Origin: Siderastrea siderea
Lineage: Eukaryota > Cnidaria > Anthozoa > Scleractinia > Rhizangiidae
Direction of reading: 5' to 3'
Assembly (NCBI GenBank): GCA_964030785.1
Contig: OZ034975.1
Location: 43,530,069 to 43,594,068, forward strand
Length of the DNA stretch: 64,000 nucleotides
Part shown: positions 12,739 to 24,415 of the stretch, in pieces
Numbering within the stretch: the stretch's first letter is position 1
How the letters are laid out: every line of letters begins with the position of its first letter
Position numbers and translations under genes: made by a program
The notes under the pieces: generated by a model
Told to the model about the DNA's origin: nothing
Databases searched by the model: none
The model's input: the letters and a program-made list of their open reading frames with translations, nothing else

Positions 12739-15015
12739 CTAGACGTTGATCTTTGATACATCAAGTCCAAAAGAAGAGCAAATTTCATCTAACATTTTGA
12801 TAGAAAACTTTGAAAGCTTCGAATTTTTGACGAGGTCACAGGTGTTATGAGCATCATACACGATTGGATGCGCATGCTGGATTGAAATGTCAGTCATCAC
12901 TTCGTTTCTTAGGGTCTGCCTCTGGGCTTCCTTCTCTGCTTCGTTGTGGTCTTCGTCGTCACTTTGCGACTCAGAGTCAGTACCAACATCAACACTTCGC
13001 TTTGAGGCCAGGCGTGAAAAGAAACTAGCAACCTGTCGGCTTGTAAGAAACTCGTTGCTATTAAAAAGGCGCTCGCCGTTCTTGTCTTTAGCTGTCCTCA
13101 TACCTCTGGATACCATTGCTGAATCCACCTTTTGCCCGGTTTGCTCGGCAATCTGGAATTTAAATGTAAAGAAGATCCTCGCAGTTATTACATTTATTTC
13201 TTCATTCCGCAGTTCAAATATATGAATTTCATATATTCATAATTTAATCTGGAATAGCAATCAAGTAGTCTTTTTACTTGGTTGAAAATCGCGTTCTGCG
13301 GGCACTTGAGGACTGGACGGCCCATCCCATTGGTAGCGATGGTCCAGATGATGAGAATGGCGAGAGTTCAGAGTCATGTATTTCTGGTACCGCGCTAGCT
13401 CCGTGTTCGAGCCTTGACGCGTACCCCAACATGGCTCGGTCAAAAAGCGTTTCACGTTCAAGTGCACACTTGTGCTTTCCAATCTCAAGATGCTTCTGGA
13501 GTGAGCTATACCGCTGGTAAGACTTAATGCATCCTTCTTCTGGACAGAAAAACATCTTTTGAGAAACTGATTCTAGTGACGCGTTGCTTGAGTCATCTGC
13601 TTCTTCGTCAGTGGTGTCCTGTTCCTCAACGAGTGGAGCTGCTTGATCGACTCGTCTCAATTTAATAGGAGCAAAGTTCACTCCTGAGTTGTCGATGTTT
13701 GTGCTGGATACAAGAGATGACAGTTCTTGCTTATCGGGAACATCAAATTTACTCCACGGAATTAATTTTCCGGGGCCAATGTTGTAGGCTCTCCATACTC
13801 TCAGACCATCCTCACTATACTGGACGTCGCTGATGAAGCTCACCCCATCCCATTTCACCTGCTTTTTGACTGAAGATAATGCTATGATAAGACAATGCTA
13901 AAAACGCATTTATTTAGAATGGCATATTCCAATTTTCTTTAACTGTCCTATGCAATGTAAATAGTTTAGTTAGTCATTTAGTTTTTAGATAATTTCGATA
14001 AAATCATGTAATTTATTATTAGAGAGGAGTTTTGAAGTTTGTAAAGCGCTTTTGATCATATGTGAATGTAAAAAGCGCTATAGAAGTATTAAACATTATT
14101 ATTATTATTATGAAGATGACAGGGTACTGCAAAGCTTCACTTTCACTCCGGAGACACCTCCAAACGATTCTATGGCTTCTTGTATCTGGCTTGCTGTATC
14201 TATATCGTGCCCTGAATTGAGATGGCCTGTCATGTGGGATTTGAAAGTAGCAGCCTTCCTATCACAGGCCCCCTTTCCTCCTTGCGGATCTGAAAAATCC
14301 ATGCTAGACAGAAGGCGATCATTAAGCTCGCCTACTTGCCTGGCTGCAACTAGGGTTAACGTGCAATGATAACAACCGGCGTTGTCTTGTCTTAGGTAAA
14401 CTGATTGTAACTCTGGCATGACACTCTTTAGTTGACCAAAGACGTCGTTGAGTATGGCAAGAACAGCGCAGCTATCCTGGTTACAGCTTTCAAACACGTG
14501 AACAAACGTCATCATCTCCATCTCCCCACCATCTCCTCTTCTCATTGCAACCACAAAATGCCATGGGATCCCTCGTTTTCCGTACCAATCAGACTGACTT
14601 TCTCGAAATTTCCTTGGAAGATATTTCATAGCCCAGTCTAAAACCAGCAAGAACGGAAGTTTCATCTAGCTCCTTGATGATGTTTAGCCTGCATTCGTCT
14701 TGATTTGACGAGCGTAGCAGCTGAGACTTCCAAGAGTTGATGTGCTTCTTAGCCTGCGAGGCAATAAAAACTAACTCTTCTCGGGTGTCAGACGGGTATT
14801 CTGCTTCCTGTAAAGCGTATTCAATTTTTGCCGACAACAGTTTTATCCCGTCTATCATAAGAACAAGGACTACCAACTATCGTTTTAAAAGAACAAGAAG
14901 AAACTTCCATGGGTACACCAAGTGCATCGAGACCATGTGAAGAGTTTTCCAACAGTTCACCAGACAACTGAGAGAAATAGCACCTGACGGGGCAGCGTTG
15001 TGTCGGGTGATTCAC
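12739..15015 (-). pseudogene. transposase-like gene of the composite element, decayed
   Basis: On the minus strand, frames from about 15015 to 12739 together read like one protein. First is a helical segment (EYALQEAEYPSDTREELV at about 14800). Next comes a core at 14108-14665 with VLDWAMKYLP, SDWYGKRGIPWHF, FVHVFESCNQDSC and YLRQDNAGCYH. A part at 13274-13858 has a zinc-finger-like CPEEGC...H...KHKC and MGWAVQ, and a tail at 12739-13128 has LFNSNEFLTSRQVASFFSRLA. The two aspartates in VLDWAMK and RQDNAG look like part of an acidic DDE/D triad, but I did not identify the third residue. The core is one base out of frame with the upstream part near 14645, and a LINE tail splits it at 13869-14113. 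The inverted repeats around it suggest transposase ancestry. A host-like multi-copy gene is the alternative. Confidence 0.5.
13869..14113 (+). mobile_element. 5'-truncated LINE 3' end
   Basis: The fragment starts with the last codons of a reverse-transcriptase ORF (KTMLKTHLFRMAYSNFL, then stop, at about 13888-13941). It continues through a 3' UTR with TGTAAAGCGCTTTTGATCA and AAAAAGCGCTATAGAAGTAT, and ends in an ATT trinucleotide tail. TGAAGAT occurs on both sides, consistent with a target duplication. It interrupts the minus-strand transposase-like gene. Confidence 0.75.
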
Positions 15016-15529
15016 AAATGGTTCGTGAGAAAAAAGAAATCATTGTAAAATTTATAATCGAGTTGAGCAAATTACATTAGTCTCGACTCCTAAAAGTAAA
15101 CAATGTGAATTCTCGCACACACAAGGTCAAATATTTTACTTTGTTGTTTTGGAGCAACCAGTAATTAAAAGATTACAACACTTTTTCCTGACAGAGGCTC
15201 TTTGTCAATACTTTCATGGGGTGGGTGTCAGGTTCATTATTTGCAACAAACAATCACATTGTTCAGTATGCAAATTACCTACGCTGAGAGGTCACAGCTG
15301 GCTGACAAATATAGTCTAAATATGGGCTTATGAGAGTTAGCGGTTTAACAATAACGGCCTGAAAAAAGGCTGTTTGAATAGTTATTTCAGAGAACACAGT
15401 GAAAATCAAGGCACATTCACGTCGAAGCATTAAGGCATTTTAATCTCCTAATTCGCCAGCCGGATGCGAACATGTACTGGTCATGCATGCAAACTCAACG
15501 AGACGCCTTTGAAGAAATGACAGAAAAGA

Positions 15530-16246
15530 AACGTATTGCAACGGCCAGGACATCAAAACCGAGCAAAGGTGAACATATTTATGTTGATTTATGCCTTAGT
15601 ATTGCTAGTATTGCGATTAAAGTGATTTAAATAACAAATACGGTGGTAATACTTTTGGTCACGCATTCGAAGGCTGGCGTGATTTTGTGCCGTTTTTGTA
15701 CGATTTTGAATAATTTTTTGACAAGTGCTTAATCATTGGCCCAAACCAAACTTTGCATATTTTGGAAGTATCATCCTTCTACAGTTGAAATACCTTCATC
15801 TCAAGGAATTCCGAGATATGGCACATGGTGAAAATGACGATTCTTTTCACCGACCGACTTTCATGGCGCGTGAGAATAGTCTGGTTTTGTTTACCGTTAA
15901 ATAATTAGCTTAAACCAAAACTCTTGAAACTATGCTTCTTTGGACAAGGAAGAGTCATGCAATCAACCGGTTGTATTAATTTTTTTCTGCGCTTGATCGT
16001 TTTGACATGCGAATAGAATGAAAATGGTCGATTTTCAACCCAGTTTGGACCCTCTGAATCGAGTCTAGACGTGAAATCGAAAATTTCGTTTTTCTCAGAA
16101 AAATAAAAATATTTGAAGAAAAAAACAACATAACGTTTTTAGTTTTACTAAGGGCTACCTATATCCAGAAGATGAGCGAACTCTCTGTTTTTTAGCCTTG
16201 CCGCAAAAAATCATTTTTGTCCGATTTTTCTGGAAACTTCCTCTTA
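15530..16246 (-). repeat. right arm of about 700-bp inverted repeat
   Basis: Reverse complement of 11091-11805, with scattered substitutions and small indels, so the arms have diverged somewhat since insertion. The inner boundary is near GAAACGTATTGCAACGGCC. Confidence 0.85.
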
Positions 16247-17061
16247 ATAACAACTGTCACACATTCATGACGATTCGGTGCGAAAATCATGAAGCAGTCT
16301 AAACAAGTACTAAACAAACTACAGCTGCAAACTACCAAGAAGGCCGAAGGAAGGGCGAAAATTTTTTCGGCTTTAACACGCAAAATTGACACTGGTTTAC
16401 CTGCACTCGTTGTAGCTCTGTGTTCCAACAGGTCCAAATGCTCAGATAGAAATCGGATGCCATGTAAACGGAGTTGAATCGCTTTTCCAGTTGTTTGAAT
16501 GTTGTTTTTACCATTCCGTCCGCAACCTCTAAACCGAGAACAACTGCATTTTGTGCTTTGCATTAAACAAACTATGATGGTGAATTCTAATGTTCCTCGC
16601 TACAGTAATCTTGCTTCTGAGCTGCATAGAAATTACTTCTTCAAGTTCAAATTGGTTCTGTCTTCATTTCGATCAAACACGCACATGATGGCTCCGTTGT
16701 GCGAACAGATTACAAACTTGTTCTGTTTCAACTCCAGCAGCTAATATGGTGAAATTGTACAGCCTCAATCCGCTTTGAACGATGATTACAACAATGTTTC
16801 GGGAAAAATCAAACATGTACCATATTTCAGAGCCAATAATTAGAAGATTTTTTTCCCAAACTTGTGCCACTTCGTTCACTTTCGAGCAGTTTTCATTGAT
16901 TCATTCAGCTCTGCAATGAAACGCTGCAACACTTCGCAAGGTTTTGGCGCCTTTTTCGTTCAGTCATGTGATCGATTCTTGCTCCCTTTTTATCCCTTTT
17001 CTCATTTTTCTCTTTCTTTTTTTGATTTTTTTAACAAAAATAGTAGTTAAGTTTTTAATAA

Positions 17062-17177
17062 AACAATTATTCTACTCGGGCTTGCTGGATATCAAATGAT
17101 TATAACCAACTCGGCGCTACGCGCCTCGTTGTTTATCTATCATTTCATATCCAGCGCGCCCTCGTAGAATAATTGTT
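17062..17177. repeat. 116-bp foldback repeat
   Basis: Begins AACAATTATTCTAC and ends GTAGAATAATTGTT, with further pairing (GGATATCAAATGAT with ATCATTTCATATCC) around a GGCGCTACGCGCC core. It lies at the right edge of the part of copy A missing from copy B. Confidence 0.85.
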
Positions 17178-18303
17178 AAATATATTCGTTTTCTTTTTCT
17201 TCTACAGTATTTAGATTTTGCCCGAAGTTTTCTGTTTTTGCTGGTGTTTTAAAAAGTAGCATTTTAGCATTACAAAATGAATTAATAAATGATTTCACAA
17301 GTTGTTCTGCAATCGCAACAACTTACGGACTTAGGTATTCAAAAGTTTTCGCGACAGCTTCGTAAATTCTAGCATTAAAAAAGTTGGACATTGGTGTGTT
17401 TCTCCGTACAATTCAGCTTTGCATTAACAAATAAACTGCGAGCATAAAATAAAACCGAATTGACAGTGTAATGATTTCCGACAATGTGGAATGCAAGTAT
17501 CTGGTAAGGCGTGCAAAGATTTTGTAATATCTTTTTAATTAGTTACATCACTTTGGCCAATCTACTAGCTTATAGCACTTTTCAAAGTAGGCAGTACTCA
17601 ACTTTTCTTTAAGAATTACTTTGCTTACCGGCAGGTATTTTCCACGGTATCATTTTGGACCTCTTGAGTCCATGACCTTCAACTTTTTTATCACAATTAC
17701 ATTTTGTTCTCGATAAAATGACCACTACAATCGGTCATGGGCTTTCTGACCTTTCCACTCGCCAAAAAAGACGGTTGAATGGCTTGCCTATCTCCATTGC
17801 TCACTGGATTTGTTTTCCGGTTTAGGTATAGTGTTCCATTTGCTAATAGTTTGAGTCGCAGTTAATCCTAGCATTAAATATGAGGGGGCAAAAATGTAAG
17901 TTGCATTCAGTTGATCGAGTTCCCGATCGATTTGCAAATCTAGCGTAATGGTCCGGCGGATGTGATTACAGAAACTTTTATGCGGAGAAAAAAATTGAAA
18001 CTGATCATGAAAAAATTATTAAACTGACCAAAATATTGACCAATGCCGACCGAAAATCAATGATCCGATCTACAGTCCGAACTTCTAGACACAGAGAGTC
18101 CGGAATCCGGGCCAAAATTTTTAGCTGATCCGCGATCCACGGTATTTTTCAAATCCGCGACCCCTCCTTAATTTATCGCTGAAATCCGCAATCCGCGCGC
18201 AAAAAAAGGGCCAAATCCGCCGATCCGCACACCTATTCACCCCGCTCTTGTTGATTCAAACGTCTTCTAAAACTCTGCAAAATAAGACTTTTTTGTCATT
18301 ATA

Positions 18304-18432
18304 GCCTACATAACAGGCGTTTATTTAGCCGAGCGCGAAGCGCGAGACGAAATAAAGGTAAAAATATAAAATTTTCGTTTATTTTTCGACTCGCGCTTCG
18401 CGTTCGGCTTGAATAAAAGCCTGTTATGCAGG
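18304..18432. repeat. 129-bp foldback repeat
   Basis: Arms GCCTACATAACAGGC.TTTATT and AATAAAAGCCTGTTATGCAGGC pair. The inner arms GAGCGCGAAGCGCGAG and CTCGCGCTTCGCGTTC also pair, making a near-complete hairpin just outside copy A. Confidence 0.85.
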
Positions 18433-18603
18433 CCATTTTTTGTAAAATGAAAAGTATCTAACTGTCTTCCAAATTTTCAACTTTCTCAGGCAAAAGATGT
18501 TATGCTTTCTTGTTTATCAGTTGTTTGTGTACCTAAGTATTTGGTTGAGGACTTTTATAGGCCTAGTTTTATACAGAAACTGCCTATAACGACTTTCCTT
18601 TTA

Positions 18604-19508
18604 GGGACTCTGCAATAATTATCAGGAGAGGGGGTTCTGAAATGAGTACAACACGGCATAAAGTTAACTTAATCCCCCCCTTACAAAGGCTTAAATAACT
18701 TCTTACCCCCTCCCCTATTAAAGCTGATAGCTAAGGTACAACCCCCTCCACCCCGGCAACCATTTCCATAAAAATCCCAGCAGAAACAACGCACTGACCT
18801 TTACCTTCATATTTACTTGCCCGATATCTTCAGGACAGGACTGACGAAACTGAGCATAGCTTAAAACGTGACATACAGTAAAACCACATATAAGAACCTG
18901 CATTTTGCCAAGTTAGCCTCAAAAGGTTATATAATTTTTGTTTACTGGGAAATTAGGCTATTTAGTCTCTTAAACAGGTTCTTATTTTCTTAAGAAAAAT
19001 GTTTTGAAGAAGAATATTGGTACTGCCTGTGGCTTACATAAAATATGCCCATCATTATGTCTAAATGACTGCAATCTAAACAAATACAAACCATATTATA
19101 CATTATTTTATTTCTGTAAATGCTTTTGTATATAGAGCTTGATTTATTTGATTTATGAGTTCTAAGTTTTTAGTAAGTTCTATGAAATAACAACCTGTTA
19201 AAAAATTTTAGGCTAGAACAGGTTCTTATGTAAACGGGATCTAAATGGAAATCTTGGCCTAACAAGTTCTTGAAAATTAGGGTCTTGTATGCGGTAATCA
19301 GCTGCTGAATGGCCTCTGTTGTATTTTCCATATATTTTACACAACGGCAAAAATGAACATGTGATAAGTTTTTGTTGAAAGTAAATATCACCCCCTTCTT
19401 ACCATTGAATAATTTAAACTTTGCTCCGCCTCTCTCAGTGTATTACTTTACACTCTGCCCCCCATTCCGTTTTACAACCCCCCCTCCTGATAATTATTGT
19501 ATAGTCCC
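18604..19508. mobile_element. Harbinger-like inverted-repeat element with TTA duplication
   Basis: The left end GGGACTCTGCAATAATTATC is the inverse of the right end GATAATTATTGTATAGTCCC. TTA lies immediately outside both ends (18601-18603, 19509-19511). TTA/TAA duplications and GGG-starting ends fit PIF/Harbinger MITEs. The 905-bp interior has no transposase frame but contains shorter AGGTTCTTAT repeats. Confidence 0.65.
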
Positions 19509-20206
19509 TTATCTTAAATCAAGAAAACATAGACTAATTCATTTGGCAAAAATTTTCTATAACAAACGAAGTCGTCGCCTGGTAATTTAAATACTATACA
19601 TGTAGATGACCTTTAATAATACATCTTAGCGGAGAAAATTTGAAATTTGGCTGTTATGAGAATTCCGGGAACCTTTCATCTGAAAACAGCTAACATTTGA
19701 ATCACCATCTTAATTAATAAAAGTAAGTTAATTAATGGTCTTATTTATATTTCCTCATATCATTGGTCCACGGAAACCATAATTGAACGACAGTCTGCAT
19801 CGAGCTGATGAATGCATATGAGAACCAAAACAAAAACGAAAAAGCCTAGTTTTTGTTTACGCAAAATATTTTTTGGTCAATACCAGTCGTTCTAAAATAA
19901 AAAGCTACAAAATCATTTTTGCTGAGAGTTAAAATTGCACGAAAAATTTCGTCGTGGAACATGTCAGTTTAAACTGAAGGGATACTCGATTTGTAAAAAT
20001 AGTGTTGAATCAGGTTAATAAAATAAAATTCTTTTCTTGATCTTATATCATTTCAAAAGACTTAAAACCCTAACAGCCTGTTTAAAAGACATTTTAATTA
20101 GGAATGACCACATTGGGAAAATTGTGGAAAAATAATCTTTAGCAAAAGTGATTGAAGAGCCCGCATTATAAAAGCTCTAGAGAAGCAATTATAGTGAACA
20201 TCAGTT

Positions 20207-20270
20207 ATACTCATATCCGATATACTCATCCGATATACTTATCCGATATACTCATCCGTTATATGAGTAT
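20207..20270. repeat. 13-bp minisatellite
   Basis: About four to five copies of a 13-bp unit (ATACTCATCCGAT), degenerating towards TATGAGTATAT. Confidence 0.85.
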
Positions 20271-20513
20271 ATTTATAGAATATGCGTACTATAAGTGTTA
20301 AATATTATTATACTTCACGACTGTTTGCTTCCCATTTCGGTAAAAATGATGATTTTGCTCGTTTTATCATTTCAAATCTTTTGTGGTGGTGTCGTGGTTG
20401 AAAACACCCTAGTTGGCCAATTAGCCACTTTACACCTAACAGCGACTAAAATCAAACAAAGAAAAAAATCCCAGATTTAAATATGCAATTCAATATTCCT
20501 AGACAAAAAAGAG

Positions 20514-20665
20514 CGCCACTGAAAAGTACTGCTCAGTTGCTTAATTCATTTGAATGGTCACACTTTAGGATTTCATCCACAGACTCAAAAGTTACCACCA
20601 CCTTGTACAACAAAATGAATAGCACCACAGGAAAGTACTGCTCAGTAGCTTTCATTTGAATAAAC
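20514..20665 (-). repeat. inverted copies of the 106-bp repeat family
   Basis: One full and one partial inverted unit. AAAGTACTGCTCAGT appears twice, at about 20523 and 20632. Between them lie GGATTTCATCCACAGACTCA and CCACCTTGTACAACA, matching the reverse complement of the array at 6788. Confidence 0.8.
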
Positions 20666-22162
20666 TGACAAAAAAGTTGAAGCCGCTAATTAAGGTAAAA
20701 TCCAAGTACGTTTTGCCTTATACTGTTGAATAAGGTAAGAAAGAACAGCTAGCAATTTTTATTATTACACCCTGGATCTATAACAGATTTAAATTTTAAG
20801 AAAAGCAAGCTGAAAGACCAATATCAGTGGTTATAAGGCTAAATATGTCTGGATTTTTATCTCGATGTTGCTTGTTATTTGAATTTGATTTGGAACATTA
20901 TTCTGTGTTATTTTTACAGTCCTTTTTTTAACGTGCACAAAAAACTTCTGAGGTGCATGGCATTCGAATCGAGCAACGGACGCAAAATTTTTACTAAATG
21001 TGTGAGCTAATAATTGATAAGGTGTGCAGTCTTAAAGAAAAGATTTTTTTTTAAATTTCAGTTTTGTGACGAGAATGCAAGTGACGAGAATGCAAGTGAT
21101 GAAGCATACAAGAAAAAAATGAGGGAGTGATTTTGGCAATAAGAAGCCAAATTGTTAAATTGAAGACTCAAAACCTTGTCAATCGCATGAAATGCAAAAT
21201 ATTTTCGTGTAATGAGATTGTTTTCTTTTTTGTTTTGTAAAAGATCCACTATATTTCAAAAGAAATATTTCAAATCACTGTTTTTGGGGAAAGGAAATGT
21301 TGATTTCTGATTGCATTCCGCGATTTTGTTTCGTGCGAGAAAAAACAGTGAACTGGAGAAAACCTAAATGCTCTAAGTGTGCAACCAAACCATGGAAATT
21401 GGCACGTATTAGACGAATTCAGAACAGATATGATATTTTCAATATCAAAAACAAAAATCAGCTTTTTTTTGCTCGGACTTCCTGTATTGCTGCAAACAAA
21501 AGTATTAAAATAAGGTGCTTGAATCAGTCGTTTTGTGCTACCAATAGAAATGAAGCTTATTGTCAATGCACAAAAACCCCTGAGGACATCTCAGTTTCTA
21601 TTGTGTGATGCTTCTAGCTAGATAGGCGGTAATTATAAGACGTTCATTATATCAACCAAAATTGATTTCCAACAGCATATGAGACTGTGTTGTTAATAGC
21701 ATTGACTCACGCAATCACGATTTTTCAAGGTTTTTTACTTATCAATCTGGATCCTTGACACTTGAAGGCTATACACTAGGGATGCTCATTTTAAAGTGGC
21801 GGAATAGGCTTGATCAAATGCGACATCAAACACTTTAATTTCCGACTGCCGATTTGTTTTTCAGGGCCCTGGTTCTTTCTTGCATGATATCAACTGACTC
21901 ACAAAAGCAAGAAATTGCAAGGTTGGAAACTCACTATACTGGATAAATCATTTCTTGGGAGACATCTAATCACAGCTCTACAATGTAAAGGTGAGAAAAA
22001 GGCTACTGAATGCGACAACCAAGACCTGAAATTGAAATTCATTTTTATCTGTACCCGACTCTTTTCTACTGGTGCTAATTCGCACAACACAGGAATTGAT
22101 TTCTTAGTTGCCGTGGATGAAGGACATCTCTTCGCACAAGTGTTAGCCACGTTCAAAGTATA
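20666..22162. other. intergenic, upstream of GPCR
   Basis: No coding sequence, RNA gene or transposon could be recognised. Short overlapping frames at 21270-21608 and 21899-22163 exist on both strands but show no family motifs. The final part must hold the GPCR promoter and 5' UTR. Confidence 0.45.
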
Positions 22163-23134
22163 ATGGCAGAACCATCGAATACATCGAACAACACTTTCAT
22201 GCTACAAACAGACCAGGATATGATTTCCATCGCGCTTAAGTCAAGAAACATTTCATTAATAGTCGTGGAATCACTTTTTCTCCTTCTGATTAATTCCATG
22301 GCATTTTTCGGCAATTTTCTTATTTGCCTTGCGTTTTATCGTAATCCGAGACTGCGGATAATCCCAAACTATTACGTCATCTCCTTAGCGATGGCGGATT
22401 TGCTGACGTCAGTATTTTGTCTGCCTTTCTCGGTAGGAGCGCTGATAGCCGGCAAATGGCCCTTTGATGATTGGACGTGCCAGCTTCAAGGTTATTGCGT
22501 GTTTGCTTTTAGCATCGCGTCTTTACATACAATGGGATTAACGGCGTGCAACAGATACATTCGGGTTCTTCACTTTCACCTTTATTCCAACTTTTACACC
22601 TCAAAACTGACAATTATCACCGTTCTCCTTATTTGGGCATGGGCACTATTCTGCAGTGCGCTCCCTTTCATACTCAAAATTTCGACCTTCGTGTTTCATT
22701 CGGGAACCGTGATTTGCTACAGCTCTCCTTCATTTACGCCGTCATCAATCGCCCTCTTTACCACAACTCTGGCGATTAACATACCCGCACCAATGGCAGC
22801 TGTTATTATCCTATACCACAAGGTATTTCGCGCTATTAGACACCAGGGTTTCAGAGTTTCAACCGAGAGGGGACATAGCGCTAGTCTTGAGGATATAAGA
22901 CTTGCTAAATTGCTTTTCACCGTATCCCTGGGGTTTTGCATTTGCTGGGGTCCAGTCCTGATTGTAGAGTGTATCCGGTTTATTGGTGTCTGGGCGTTAC
23001 CACGTCAAGTGTATTTGACAAGTACGTATTTTGGAGCTACTAGCAGCGCAATCAACGTGTTCATTTATGGAGTCATGAACAGGGCGTTTCGTATGGAGTT
23101 TGTCAAGATATTATACTGCAAAAAAGCCAACTGA
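22163..23134 (+). CDS. rhodopsin-class G protein-coupled receptor, intronless
   Basis: A 323-residue seven-helix receptor encoded in one exon. The N-terminus has NTS and NNT glycosylation sites. Visible class A landmarks are G50-N51 in helix 1, LAMAD (D79) in helix 2, C106 and C185 for the extracellular disulphide, NRY at 130-132 in place of DRY, tryptophans 158/160 in helix 4, the helix-5 prolines, CWGP at 261-264 and NVFIY at 298-302 in place of NPxxY. The C-terminal tail is very short (about 15 residues) with a cysteine. It would act at the plasma membrane, signalling through G proteins. The ligand cannot be told; melatonin-, opsin- or amine-receptor-like subgroups are all possible. Lack of introns is common in cnidarian class A receptors. 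ATG 22163 gives a normal-length N-terminus, and no upstream ATG extends this frame. Confidence 0.93.
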   Translation: MAEPSNTSNNTFMLQTDQDMISIALKSRNISLIVVESLFLLLINSMAFFGNFLICLAFYRNPRLRIIPNYYVISLAMADLLTSVFCLPFSVGALIAGKWPFDDWTCQLQGYCVFAFSIASLHTMGLTACNRYIRVLHFHLYSNFYTSKLTIITVLLIWAWALFCSALPFILKISTFVFHSGTVICYSSPSFTPSSIALFTTTLAINIPAPMAAVIILYHKVFRAIRHQGFRVSTERGHSASLEDIRLAKLLFTVSLGFCICWGPVLIVECIRFIGVWALPRQVYLTSTYFGATSSAINVFIYGVMNRAFRMEFVKILYCKKAN

Positions 23135-24415
23135 GAGCACGCCCTGTGAATTTGCTCTATATAAATTACCCATTTTGTAGGGAACCAATATTAGAATCGG
23201 TAACACAGACTACAAAACAGTTGGCCTGCGTAAACGAGGAAGAGGCAGGGAATGAGCTCATTTCCCCCTACGTTTTCTCCCCCCTTATCCCCTCCCGTTT
23301 ACGCGTGCTACGCAGCTTACAAAACAATCGCGTCTTTCTTAAAATCTGAATAGCCTTTTATACCTCGCTGCAGACTATCAGCAACAGTACTCGGTTTAAT
23401 TGAACGCAAGTTAACGTGGTTTGATTACGGAAGCCCCAAAGTGCAGCGTTCGGCTGAGTACAGAATTAAGTAAGCGAGATGGACGTTCCGCTCTAGGCAC
23501 TTTCAGGTAGCGTAGAAAAAGTGTGTGAGAAGAAACATTATTGCCGAAAGCATTCTTCTTTTTATCTCCTCACCTGTGAGTTCAGTCGCACACAAACACA
23601 ACTGTTTAATGGCTGTATGTTCCTTTGTTTACATTTATTGACAAAATAAGTACAAGAATCACCCTATCCCCAAACTGATAAGAACATATGGCAATGTAGA
23701 CAACTGGGTTTAATTTGAAATAAAATATTTAAAATGGGGATTTTATCATGAAATTTATAATCTCATATATTTTGATCTTATATAAACTGTGTACTCACTA
23801 TAGTAAATTAACTGTCCAGAAACAGATGAAAATAACGCGTAACTTTTCGCGTCCTTTCTTCCTCTTCAATTCGTTAATTTAAGTCGGGTTGATTTCAAAT
23901 GTACAAATACCTTAATAAACACAAGCGTTGATCTGAATTTCCTATAATAAGGTATCAAATCGTTTGTTTATTTATTATCTTTCTTTCCTCCTCTCTTTAC
24001 CTTATATAAGTATTAGTTTTGACTGTTTATTAAATTTGCTTTGCAGTTGTAAAAAAAAAAACACAATAAGGTGTGATATAAGATGAAAATAACACGCAAA
24101 CACGCGAGACCGTGCACAACAGTTAAAGGCCTTGTCGTTTTGTATCGAGGTTTAGCGTGGCAGGCAAAGTTCACGCGCTGGTGAGTTGCTCTTCCCGCCT
24201 GAGTATTCGATTCTTAAGACAAAAAATGGGAATGCGCTTAAAGTTCTGATTTTCAAGCACGATGCGATCTAAGCGGAACGCGGGACTGAAGAAATAAAAC
24301 TGGAATCTGGCGAGAAAACGTTTTCGCGAGATCATGCGCTCTCCTACTCCAATATGTCCGAAAATTTTTTTAAACTCATAATGCTAGTTTAAAGCGTTTG
24401 CGATAAGAATAGCGT
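23135..24415. other. intergenic between GPCR and SDR-like gene
   Basis: Holds the 3' UTRs of the convergent GPCR and dehydrogenase genes. A TGAAATAAAATATT at about 23718 could serve as a polyadenylation signal for the GPCR. No transposon or other gene was seen. Confidence 0.4.

Larger units (their letters stand above)
10499..18247. mobile_element. composite DNA transposon, copy A, GAGnGGGGTGAATAG ends
   Basis: The left end GAGAGGGGTGAATAG (10499) is the inverted counterpart of the right end CTATTCACCCCGCTC (to 18247). A direct TTGTTG repeat flanks both sides (10493-10498, 18248-18253), so a 6-bp target duplication is read. Subterminal DNA at both ends is dense in ATCCG/GATCCG words. The first about 140 bp and the last about 1.1 kb align with the 1.5-kb copy B at 38388-39893. 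The middle, about 10640-17180, is absent from B. It is either a nested insertion or the internal part that B lost. The superfamily is undetermined. Confidence 0.8.

Noticed and set aside
21270..21608. About 100-codon frames on both strands
   Set aside because: Overlapping antisense frames without family motifs or splice context.
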